NCBI RefSeq assembly: GCF_022539315.1
Contig: NC_066336.1
Span: 1,554,600-1,618,599, forward strand
DNA length: 64,000 nucleotides
Direction: 5' to 3'
Source: Serinus canaria
Taxonomy: Eukaryota; Chordata; Aves; Passeriformes; Fringillidae
The translations under genes and the position numbers were made by a program. How positions within the stretch are numbered: position 1 is the first letter of the stretch; every line of letters starts with the position of its first letter. Positions 55,433 through 64,000 of this stretch are shown one piece after another. Below the pieces are notes generated by a model that was given only the letters and a program-made list of their open reading frames with translations, did no database searches and was not told the DNA's origin.

Positions 55433-55830
55433 TCCCGGCAGACGCTCCCGGAGGGGCCCCGCTCTGCTCCTGCCGAGGCTGTGGGAGGGAGGGGACCCGG
55501 CAGGGCGAGCAGAGCGGCAGGGCCGGGCAGGATGCGGCCGGCGGGTGAGCCCCGCGCAGAGGAGGATGCCAGCGGCGGGAGCTTTCCGTGATGCAGCTCC
55601 CGCTGCGCCATGACGAGCTTCCTCGGAAAGGAGGGGAACGACCTCCCCACCCTGCCAGCCTGGAAAGCCTCACCCAGGCGATGCCAGGATATGTTGTATC
55701 CCGTTGCCATGGCAACTGGCATCTCCCGGAGCCGAGGTGGGCGTGTGCGGAGTGATGGCACGGGAGCCAGGCGCGGTGTGACCCCGGCTGGTGGCACCGC
55801 AGAGAGCAGGGGCACGCCCAGGGGTCACCG
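55433..55830. promoter_or_regulatory. CpG-rich patch with a perfect RFX X-box
   Basis: GC- and CpG-rich, not tandemly repeated (GGATGCGGCCGGCGGGTGAG, GCGGGAGCTTTCCG, TGCGCCATGACGAGC). It carries the exact palindrome GTTGCCATGGCAAC at 55703-55716. Looks like a promoter or enhancer (inference). No transcript is visible. Confidence 0.5.
55703..55716. promoter_or_regulatory. Perfect palindromic X-box (RFX binding site)
   Basis: GTTGCCATGGCAAC, a 14-bp perfect palindrome identical to the optimal dimeric RFX site. RFX factors at such sites drive ciliary gene promoters, among others (established knowledge). A chance occurrence in 64 kb is unlikely for an exact 14-mer. It lies 1.9 kb from the imperfect motif at 53802. 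Confidence 0.7.
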
Positions 55831-57754
55831 TGAGGGGTGCAGGGCACCAGGGGTGGCACCAGCGTGGGCAGCAGTACCTTCAGCACATTCCAGAGCCTGG
55901 CACAGCCCGGCTGGAGGGATGGGGAGACACGGACCTGCGGGATGGGGGGTCCAGAGCATCCTCACTCAGGTGGTGGCAGTGCACAGAGGGGCTGCACAGG
56001 GCGAGTGGTGACATCCCCTTCCACAGTGCAGGGACAGCTCTGCCCGGTGCTGGGCCTCCCCCCTGCACCAGCTGCCTCTGGAGAGGCTGGAGAATTCTCC
56101 ATGGGATCCCCCAAAGAAGCCCAAACCCCTCAGTTCTGGGTCCCTTCCTGGGCACAGCGCTGTGGCTTCACGGGCTGTTCACCCTTCCCAAATCCTGCAT
56201 GGCCACGTTTTCCCAAGGACAGGCACGGGGCTGTGCTGCCCAGCTCCGGGATTTGTGACTCCTGGGATGCTTGGCACAGGGGAAAACTCCCCGTGGGTGG
56301 ACTCGAGGAAGGAGGAGTCAGCTTCCGCCTGTGGCGTTGTTGAAGTGACACCTACCAGGCAGCAAGGTCAAGGAGACCAAATTTTTCCATCACAACTTGT
56401 TAGAGAACGGAAATGTTTCAACCCAGCAGTGAAATATTATCCCTCCTACTCCTCCCAGCTGGAGTGACTACGGGTTTCCTCAAAAAAAAAAAAAAAAAAA
56501 AAAAAATTAGGACAAAAATTACCTTGTGGGTTTGCTGTCACGTCATCCCCCTTCTTTGCTTGGGGTGGAAAAGGGGATGGAGAGGGAGAAGGTTTGAGGT
56601 AAGAGAAAACGAAAAAAAAATAACCCCCAAAAGCTGTGTTTAATTAATTGAAAAATTATGAGGAAAACCAAAAATGCAAACCAAAATCCCTTTCAAAATG
56701 AGCAACTTCGTACCAGGCACCCTCATGTGAGCAGCACCACAGCCTTTCCCCGACGCTGGCTGGTGCTGAATCTCACTTTCCCAGCCCTTTTCCAGCAGAA
56801 GGTCCCTCGGTGGAGCTGTCCCCGTGTCGCAGCAGCAGCTGCAGCCTCCCCAGCCCGGTTTTCCAGGCAGGCTCGTTCCTGCCGGCAGGAGCAGCAGGGA
56901 TGACCCTGCCCCTCCGTGCATCACACGCAGAGCACAGCCCCGAGCCTGCAGAGCCTGCCACGGCTCAAATCTTGGCAGAGGATACTCAGCCCCACTCCTC
57001 CCCCTCAAAAATAAAAAACAAGATTAGTTCCTCTTCTAACCAATTCCAGCCAATTTATCCTGCTGCATCCACCCAGCTCCAGCGAGATCGCACTGGAGGC
57101 ATCAGGGTGGGGATGTGGAAAGCAGAGGGAGTGAAATCTGCTCTTCTGGAAGCAATAAATGCCTCCTGCCTTCTGCAGGCACTTCCTGACCTTGCTGCAG
57201 CTGATGGGCAAGTTTATGATCCTGCATTTTAGCTAAATGGAGGAGGCAATTATTCTTCCTTTTGGACTGAAGTGATTTGAGGAACAGAAATGCTAAACAA
57301 GTGGGGAGCCTGGCGAAAGCCAGCCCAGAAGGAAAACTGGGGTCTCCTGGGAGAAGAGCAGGAGATGGAAGGGCTGGCAGAAGGCAGCTGTGGAGCAGAG
57401 GGCAAGCTGGAGGGGGGCAGGGGGGCTGGGTGGCCCAGCAGTGGCACAGCTGGCAGGGGAAGCACCACGGGGCAGGGTGCTTCCACAGCAGAGGGCTGTG
57501 CCAGGGAAATCCCTGCTCCTTCATCCCTGGAGCAGCTCCCGTGGCCTCGGGGCTGTCACATCACTCAGCCCTGGGATAACTGCACAGAAAAGCCCCTGAG
57601 GTGTGTCAGCATCTCTGCCCTGCTGAGCTGGAGCCCTCCCCTCCTCCCCCTGCAGGGCTGGCGGCTGCTCCCCAGCCCTCGCCCCACGGGAGCAGGAATT
57701 CACCTCAGCAAGCAGCTGGGGGGAGGAAAGGGGCCCTGGGCTCAGCTGCACAGG
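55831..57754. other. Unique sequence with a poly-A tract
   Basis: A25 at 56482-56506. A moderately AT-balanced part at 56990-57260 (CTTCTAACCAATTCCAGCCA) has no recognised repeat. No exon or retroposon body. Confidence 0.45.
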
Positions 57755-58690
57755 GCATGGGCACAGCTGGGCACAGAGGGCATGGGAGCACAGGGACAGG
57801 GGCACAGCTGGGCACAGAGGGCATGGGAGCACAGGGACAGGGGCACAGAGGGGACAGAGGGCATGGGAGCACAGGGACAGGGGCACAGCTGGGCACAGAG
57901 GGCATGGGAGCACAGGGACATGGGCACAGCTGGGCACAGAGGGCATGGGAGCACAGGGACATGGGCACAGCTGAGCACACAGGGCATGGGAGCACAGGGA
58001 CAGGGGCACAGAGGGACAGAGGGCATGGGAGCACAGGGACAGTGGGCACAGCTGGGCACAGAGGGCATGGAGCACAGGGACAGGGCACAGAGGGGACAGA
58101 GGGCATGGGAGCACAGGGACAGGGGCACAGCTGGGCACAGAGGGCATGGGAGCACAGGGACATGGGCACAGCTGGGCACAGAGGGCATGGGAGCACAGGG
58201 ACAGGGGCACAGAGGGGACAGAGGGCATGGGAGCACAGGGACAGGGGCACAGCTGGGCACAGAGGGCATGGGAGCACAGGGACATGGGCACAGCTGGGCA
58301 CAGAGGGCATGGGAGCACAGGGACATGGGCACAGCTGGGCACAGAGGGCATGGGAGCACAGGGACAGGGGCACAGAGGGGACAGAGGGCATGGGAGCACA
58401 GGGACATGGGCACAGCTGGGCACAGAGGGCATGGGAGCACAGGGACAGGGGCACAGAGGTGACAGAGGGCATGGGAGCACAGGGACAGGGGCACAGCTGG
58501 GCACAGAGGGCATGGGAGCACAGGGACAGGGGCACAGCTGGGCACAGAGGGCATGGGAGCACAGGGACAGGGGCACAGCTGGGCACAGAGGGCATGGGAG
58601 CACAGGGACAGGGGCACAGCTGGGCACAGAGGGCATGGGAGCACAGGGACAGGGGCACAGCTGAGCACAGAGGGCATGGGAGCACAGGGA
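57755..58690. repeat. 41-42-bp minisatellite with two unit types
   Basis: About 23 units: roughly 17 of type A (GGCACAGCTGGGCACAGAGG) and 6 of type B (GGCACAGAGGGGACAGAGGG), both followed by GCATGGGAGCACAGGGAC. It ends in five type-A units in a row. Decayed units continue to about 58780. Frames of 300-400 codons on both strands are artefacts of a 14-codon period. Confidence 0.96.
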
Positions 58691-59203
58691 CATAGCCCGG
58701 GAACAGTAGGCCATGGGAGCCAAGGGACATGGGCACAGAGGCCATGGGAGCCCAGGGATGTGGGCACAGCCCAGGCACAGAAGCCTCAGGAGCCCTGGAG
58801 CAGGGCAGCCCTGGAGCAGATTTCACAGGGACAGGAGTTCCCAAATCCTTTTCTCACCCATCAGAGGCAAGGAGGAAGGAGGCTGGGAGGATCAGGACCT
58901 TCTCCCTTTCAGCCCCTGCTCCTGCTCCCTGTGCTGGGCACTGAGGTGGCACCCTGCTCCCTCTGACCTGCTGCAGTGCCAGGCTGAGCCTCCTGTGCCA
59001 CAGCGCCAGGCTGTCCTGGGTTGTCACCTGTGCAAAGCCACCCGGGGTGTCCCTGCAGCCTCCACCTGCAGATGTGCCTCAGCTCGGGCACAGCTGGCAG
59101 CACCAGGGCCAGCAGAAGGGGCCCAATTCTCACTGTGGGGTGGAAAATGCCAGACTCTAGAGGAGAGCACAGCCTGCGAGCCCAGGCTGAGAGTCACTGC
59201 TGT
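58691..59203. other. Array remnant and unique sequence
   Basis: Diverged minisatellite units to about 58780, then unique GC-rich sequence with no recognised gene. Confidence 0.5.
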
Positions 59204-59606
59204 GCCATCCTGCAGGGTCACTGCTGTGCCATCCTGCAGGGTCCCTGCTGTGCCATCCTGCCAGAGAGACACTGCTGTGCCATCCTGCCAGAGACACTGC
59301 TGTGCCATCCAGAGAGACACTGCTGTGCCATCCTGCCAGAGAGACACTGCTGTGCCATCCTGCCAGAGTCACTGCTGTGCCATCCTGCCAGAGTCCCTGC
59401 TGTGCCATCTTGTCAGGGTCACTGCTGTGCCACCCTGCCAGAGTCACTGCTGTGCCATCCAGACACTGCTGTGCCATCCTGCCAGGGTCACTGCTGTGCC
59501 ATCCTGCCAGAGACACTGCTGTGCCATCCTGCCAGAGTCCCTGCTGTGCCATCCTGTGAGGGTCCCTGCTGTGCCATCCTGCCAGAGTCCCTGCTGTGCC
59601 ATCCTG
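59204..59606. repeat. 25-bp minisatellite
   Basis: About 17 copies of CTGCTGTGCCATCCTGCCAG plus AGTCA, with variants AGACA, GGTCC and shortened units. The AGAGACAC forms cluster at 59263-59350. Confidence 0.95.
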
Positions 59607-60226
59607 CCAACCTCCTGGTGACCCTCACCCATGGAAAGGTGCTGGGAACCTCACAGGGATGTTCCTCACAGTGTGGTCACTGCTGAGGGCAAAATTCTGC
59701 CTCTTTGGCCCAAAACAGAGCAAAGATGAGTTGAGGTGGATTTCCCTGTAGAGCAGCTCTGACCTGGACCCTCAGACTGGCACTGGAATGTGCCAGGGCC
59801 CTGCTGTCCTTTCCCAGGGAGGGACAAACTGCAGCACAGCTTCTCTTGGGGCTTTGCTGTTTCCTCCCTGAGGACGCCCTCAACCCTCCACAACTATTTT
59901 TGGTTTTCCTTCTGCTTTTCTGCCCTTCTCTGACCCCTTGCTCTGCAGCACAGATCTCCCCTGGCATGGGCTCCCAGGTGCCCGCAGGGTGAAGGCACAG
60001 AAGCCCCGGGCACAGGGATGGGCATAATTAACAGGATGCTCATAATTAACATCTCCTGAAGTACAGGCAAAGCTCAGGAGTCATTTCCTGGCTGGAGCCT
60101 CTCCAGGTGGCCCTGACCGAGATCTCCCCACCTGGGTGAGGATTCTGTGGCTTTGCACAAACCCAGCAGAGGGACTTGTGCTGGGGTTATGTAAAGAAAC
60201 ACAAGAAAGGTGCTGAGAGTGTCCAG
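59607..60226. other. Unique sequence, no gene seen
   Basis: Non-repetitive apart from GGCATAATTAACAGGATGCTCATAATTAAC-type duplication at about 60020-60050. No gene recognised. Confidence 0.45.
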
Positions 60227-60668
60227 AGGAGGCCACTGAGTAAATCCCAGGGCTGGGAGAGCTGGGGGTGCTGCCCTGGAGAGGAGAAGGCTCCAGGGAG
60301 AGCTGAGAGCCCCTGCAGGGCCTGAAGGGGCTCCAGGAGAGCTGCAGAGGGACTGGGGACAAGGATGGAGGGACAGGAGCCAGGGAATGGCTGCCAGTGC
60401 CAGAGGGCAGGGCTGGATGGGATCTTGGCAATTGGGAATTGTTCCCTGGCAGGGTGGGGAGGGGCTGGGCTGGAATTGCCAGAGCAGCTGGGGCTGCCCC
60501 TGGATCCCTGGCAGTGCCCAAGGCCAGGCTGGACATTGGGGCTGGGAGCACCTGGCACAGTGGGAGGGGTCCCTGGCACAGTGGGAGGGGTCCCTGGCAC
60601 AGTGGGAGGTGCCCCTGGCACAGGGGGAGGGGTTCCAAGGCAGGGGTGGAACGGGATGAGCTTTAAAG
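60227..60668 (+). mobile_element. CR1 LINE 3' fragment with the shared 21-bp triplication
   Basis: Plus-strand CR1 from about 60227 (GAGGCCACTGAGTAAATCCC) to GGGATGAGCTTTAAAGC. The CCTGGCACAGTGGGAGGGGT unit is repeated three to four times at 60548-60635. It is nearly identical to the minus-strand copy at 27755-28190. Confidence 0.9.
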
Positions 60669-61235
60669 CTTCTTCATTCCCAAACCTTTTTGTATTTCCA
60701 TGGTTTTCCCCTCCTGTTCACCTGGGTCGGTCCCAGTGCAGGAGCAGAGCAGAGACCTTCAGCTCAGTTCTGGATTTTAGGCACCACCTCAAACCCCTCC
60801 TGCTCCAGCATCAATTCCCTTTTCCAGGGTGCTCCCAATAAACACAAATCCCACAGCACCAAAACCAGGAGTGGGACTGGAGAATCCCAGCCCAGGTGGG
60901 TTCTGTGTCCCTGGGAGGGTGGGGAGGCAGCCCTGGTGCTGCTCCTGTCACAGGCACATCCCTGCCCAAGAGAGATTCCTGAAACAAATTCTTCTCCTGT
61001 GGATAAGTTCAAGCAAATAAAGACACTTGGAAGGAGCTGCTTTTCTTTTGGCAGCAAAAAGGTGCAGAACAAATATGTTTTTAATAAACATTTTGACTGA
61101 AATTGAGCTTTTTCACCACAGGAATTTGATTCTTGTCATAATTGCACTTTTCAAGGGGATGAAAAGGTGTTTGGTCAGGTGGCTGGGATGTCACTGAGCA
61201 TCACACCCTGGGTAGCTGGGTCCTGCAGGGATGAG
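60669..61235. other. Unique sequence, no gene seen
   Basis: Includes an AT-balanced part at 61000-61170 (CAAATATGTTTTTAATAAAC). Nothing recognised. Confidence 0.45.
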
Positions 61236-62469
61236 TGTTGGGGAAGATGGAACAGGAAAGCCTTATAAATGTGATTGTCTGGCAAATGATTTTGAGAATA
61301 TGGAAACTGTGAGTGAGATGGAAATGAAAGCAGCTCTGAGATCCCTCAGTTACTGAACAGCTGGAAAACAATGGCATGGCCAGCTGAAGGGAATCCCCTT
61401 GGGATCAAACAACACCCTCTGCTTGCAGGCAGCTCCAAGGGGCAGAGCAGACCCTGCTGGCCTGGCAGGAGGGCCCAAAGAGGAGTTTTTGGGGTTTAAA
61501 ATGGAACACAGGGTGGTGATGTGATGATTCTTATGGGCTGTATGTAAATGCTGTAGGATTTGTATCTTGGACTGGATTGGTCAGTGAGAATGGGAATATT
61601 CAGCACAGAAGAAGATTTCTGGTATTGTAAGGGGAACGTCACTCTCTCATCCTCTTTACCATGCATTTGCTTCTCTTGGGCCTGCTCTGAGCTGTGGCTG
61701 GCAGCTCCCAGGAGGGCCCTGCCCCCAGGCTGTCCCAGATTGCAGGGCAGGATGTGCTCTATCCCCACCTGCATGGCAGCTGTCTCCTGCTCAGGGGCAG
61801 TTTTCCTTATCTCTCCCACACCCACTCCTCCCCCCAGGAGACCCCTGCTGATAACAGGCCATGGAATGTCCCTGCATGGCTGATAAGAACTGCAGCATCC
61901 CACTGGGAGATGGGAGCCCAGGGGGAGGAGCCAAGCATTCCTACCCGGATAGAATCTGGAGATTCTGGAACACCAGCACGGCTTCTGCACTGGATTTCCC
62001 AGAGGAGCAGCAGCTGCCTCTGCCCCTGGCCCTTCAGAGGCAGAGTGCACCTTTCTCCAGGATCCCTGCTCCAGCAGAACCAGCCCTGGCCCTGCAGGAG
62101 GGCTGAGCCACAATTCCAGTGGCACTGCTGCCAGCCCCCTGACCCACAGGGTGTCAGGCTGTGCTCTGCCTCTGCCAGGGTTGGTTCAGTTCACTGCACT
62201 GTTCATTTTATCCTTTTATTTTCTTCCCTAGTAAAGAACTGTTATTCCTGCTCCCATATTTTTTGCCTGAGAACCCCTTAATTTAAAATTTATAGCAATT
62301 CAGAAGGGTGGGGTTTGAATTTTCCATTTCAGGGGATGCTCCTGCCTTCCTTAGCAGGCACCTGGCTTTCCAAACTGAGACAGAGACCCTTTTCAATAAA
62401 CCATGAGTTCCAAGCACTGGCTTCAGAGATCTCTGGTCTCTGTCCATCCCCACCATCCTACCCCCATCA
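61236..62469 (+). mobile_element. LTR, family A, copy 2, split by a nested LTR
   Basis: It begins TGTTGGGGAAGATGG and ends CCCCCATCA like copy 1 (4002-4550). The two halves (61236-61730 and 62383-62469) together make about 582 bp. The second half holds TTTTCAATAAACC. The insertion point lies just before this polyadenylation region. Flanks of the insert are CAGGC and GAGAC, only weakly alike. Confidence 0.82.
61731..62382 (+). mobile_element. Solo LTR, family B subtype 2, copy 2, nested in family A LTR
   Basis: Starts TGTCCCAGATTGCAGGG, ends CAAACTGAGACA. It contains CTAGTAAAGAACTG near 62230 and is nearly identical to 36545-37195 in the opposite orientation. Confidence 0.87.
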
Positions 62470-63130
62470 CCAGGCTGGCTGGTGGCACTCTCTGAGTGAG
62501 GAGCACACCCAGGCTGGCTGGTGGCACTCTCTGAGTGAGGAGCACACCCAGGCTGGCTGGGGCACTCTCTGAGTGAGGAGCACATCCAGGCTGGCTGAGG
62601 GCACTCTCTGACTGAGGAGCACATCCAGGCTGGCTGGTGGCACTCTCTGAGTGAGGAGCACACCCAGGCTGGCTGGTGGCACTCTCTGAGTGAGGAGCAC
62701 ACCCAGGCTGGCTGGTGGCACTCTCTGAGTGAGGAGCACACCCAGGCTGGCTGAGGGCACTCTCTGACTGAGGAGCACATCCAGGCTGGCTGGTGGCACT
62801 CACTGAGTGAGGAGCACATCCAGGCTGGCTGAGGGCACTCTCTGAGTGAGGAGCACACCCAGGCTGGCTGGTGGCACTCTCTGAGTGAGGAGCACATCCA
62901 GGCTGGCTGGTGGCACTCTCTGACTGAGGAGCACATCCAGGCTGGCTGGTGGCACTCACTGAGTGAGGAGCACATCCAGGCTGGCTGGTGGCACTCTCTG
63001 AGTGAGGAGCACATCCAGGCTGGCTGGTGGCACTCTCTGAGTGAGGAGCACATCCAGGCTGGCTGGTGGCACTCACTGAGTGAGGAGCACATCCAGGCTG
63101 GCTGAGGGCACTCTCTGAGTGAGGAGCACA
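62470..63130. repeat. 39-bp minisatellite
   Basis: About 17 units of 39 bp (CAGGCTGGCTGGTGGCACTC, then TCTGAGTGAGGAGCACAYC). Variants GACTGAGG, GCTGAGGGC and CACTGAG recur at intervals. The array starts exactly where LTR family A ends. A 13-codon period keeps frames open on the minus strand; not a protein. Confidence 0.96.
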
Positions 63131-63438
63131 TCTGCACGCAGCAGAGCCGCTCCCTGCCAAGCCGCTGCACTGCAGGACCACTCTCATCTGTCTCTCTTTA
63201 ACAGGAACAAATGGAAATGAGCGAATCAATTAACACAGCACATTAGCAAAATGTCAGAGCCTCCCCATCGCACTTAACCCTTCCCTCAGCACGGGCTGAG
63301 GCAGCAGCGGGGTCAGCCTGGCCCCATCCTGGCTGCAGCTGGCAGAACCTGTCCCCATGTGCCCAGGGAGCAGAGCCTGGGGCTGGGGGGGCAGCTGGGA
63401 CCCCTCCCAGGGCATGGAATTTAAAAATGGATGTGTTT
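63131..63438. other. Unique sequence, no gene seen
   Basis: AT-balanced at 63190-63260, GC-rich after. Nothing recognised. Confidence 0.45.
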
Positions 63439-63578
63439 AAAAAAAGAGTGGACGTGGCCGTGGCGAGTGACTCAGTGCCATGGTTCAGTTGATGAGGAGG
63501 TGTTGGGTCAGAGGTTGGACTTGATGATCTCAAAGGTCTTTTCCAGCCTAGTTCATTCTGGGATTCATGGAATGGGAG
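63439..63578 (+). mobile_element. CR1 LINE 3' fragment
   Basis: GAGTGGACGTGGCCGTGG, then GGTTGGACTTGATGATCTCA and a tail ATTCTGGGATTCATGG. The TTGGACTTGATGATCT motif marks a different CR1 subfamily from the others in the window. Confidence 0.88.
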
Positions 63579-64000
63579 CTGTTGGACACAGCACAGCTGC
63601 TTTGCAACTCCTGCAGACCCTCCTGGCTGTGGAGAGGAGCTGGCAGCAGGTTTCCTCTGGAGCAGGGACATGTCTGGGTGCCAGCTCCTTTATGTCTTCA
63701 CCCATGCCTGAAGCAGCCTCATGAGGGCTTGATGTGACTGAGGTCCCACCTGCAGAGCACCTGTGGGTGCAGAATGGTGGAGGGGGGCTGGGCCAGCCTA
63801 CCTGGGACAGGTGGCTGGGCCTGTCTGGTGGCATGGATCTCACAGCTGGGACCCCCATGCCACTGTGGGACACGAGGTGACAGCCTCAGAAGGTCCCTTG
63901 TCCCTGCACAGCAACCCTGGCACACGTGTGAGCAACAGGAGCACCGAGCCCTCTCCTCCCTGTGTGCCAGTAAGTGCCACAGGCAACAGGAGAGCTGCTC
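63579..64000. other. Unique sequence to window end
   Basis: GC-rich, non-repetitive, runs off the right edge. Nothing recognised. Confidence 0.45.

Noticed and set aside
57521..58844. Open frames of 300-400 codons on both strands, rich in Cys/Pro/Ser or Gly/His
   Set aside because: They lie inside the 42-bp minisatellite. The period is a multiple of three and every frame stays open, and there is no start, splice or conservation support.
62468..63130. Regular repeats that could be mistaken for a CRISPR array
   Set aside because: Units are contiguous 39-mers with no unique spacers, and the host is a vertebrate genome. The same applies to the 23-bp and 25-bp arrays.

Overview
The window looks like avian nuclear DNA, most likely from a songbird. 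The evidence is many 3' ends of CR1 LINE retrotransposons (a bird/reptile family), several solo LTRs whose layout I recognise from passerine endogenous retroviruses, and a nuclear copy of mitochondrial DNA (tRNA-Leu plus the start of ND1) whose ND1 N-terminus reads as a bird. Base composition is GC-rich. Tandem repeats are unusually dense: about 20 separate micro-, mini- or satellite-like arrays in 64 kb. That pattern suits a microchromosome or a subtelomeric or intergenic GC-rich block (inference).

I find no protein-coding exon that I can support. The long open frames lie in minisatellites, in LTRs or in GC-rich sequence with few stop codons, often on both strands at once, and none resembles a conserved protein. 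The only recognisable gene sequences are broken mitochondrial ones.

Layout. 0-11 kb: a CCCAT satellite, LTRs, a degenerate interstitial telomere-like array (5.06-5.5 kb), 48-bp and 23-bp minisatellites, the NUMT (9.5-10.05 kb), and an odd purine/pyrimidine tract. 12-32 kb: CR1 tails, an LTR, and large 45-, 73-, 27- and 50-bp arrays. 32-45 kb: a near-perfect 165-bp inverted repeat, a duplicated block whose 60-bp minisatellite differs in copy number, a nest of three LTRs, an AT-rich island, and an LTR with an internal 44-bp expansion. 45-64 kb: a 27-31-bp array, a GGAT array, a candidate conserved non-coding stretch (49.8-50.6 kb), two CpG-rich patches that each carry an RFX X-box-like motif (53.8 and 55.7 kb), 42-, 25- and 39-bp arrays, and one LTR inserted into another (61.2-62.5 kb).

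These parts do not form a pathway. They record mobile-element insertion, nesting and inversion, tandem expansion and mitochondrial transfer. The best candidates for host function are the X-box patches and the unique AT-balanced stretches. I saw no convincing new multi-gene system.
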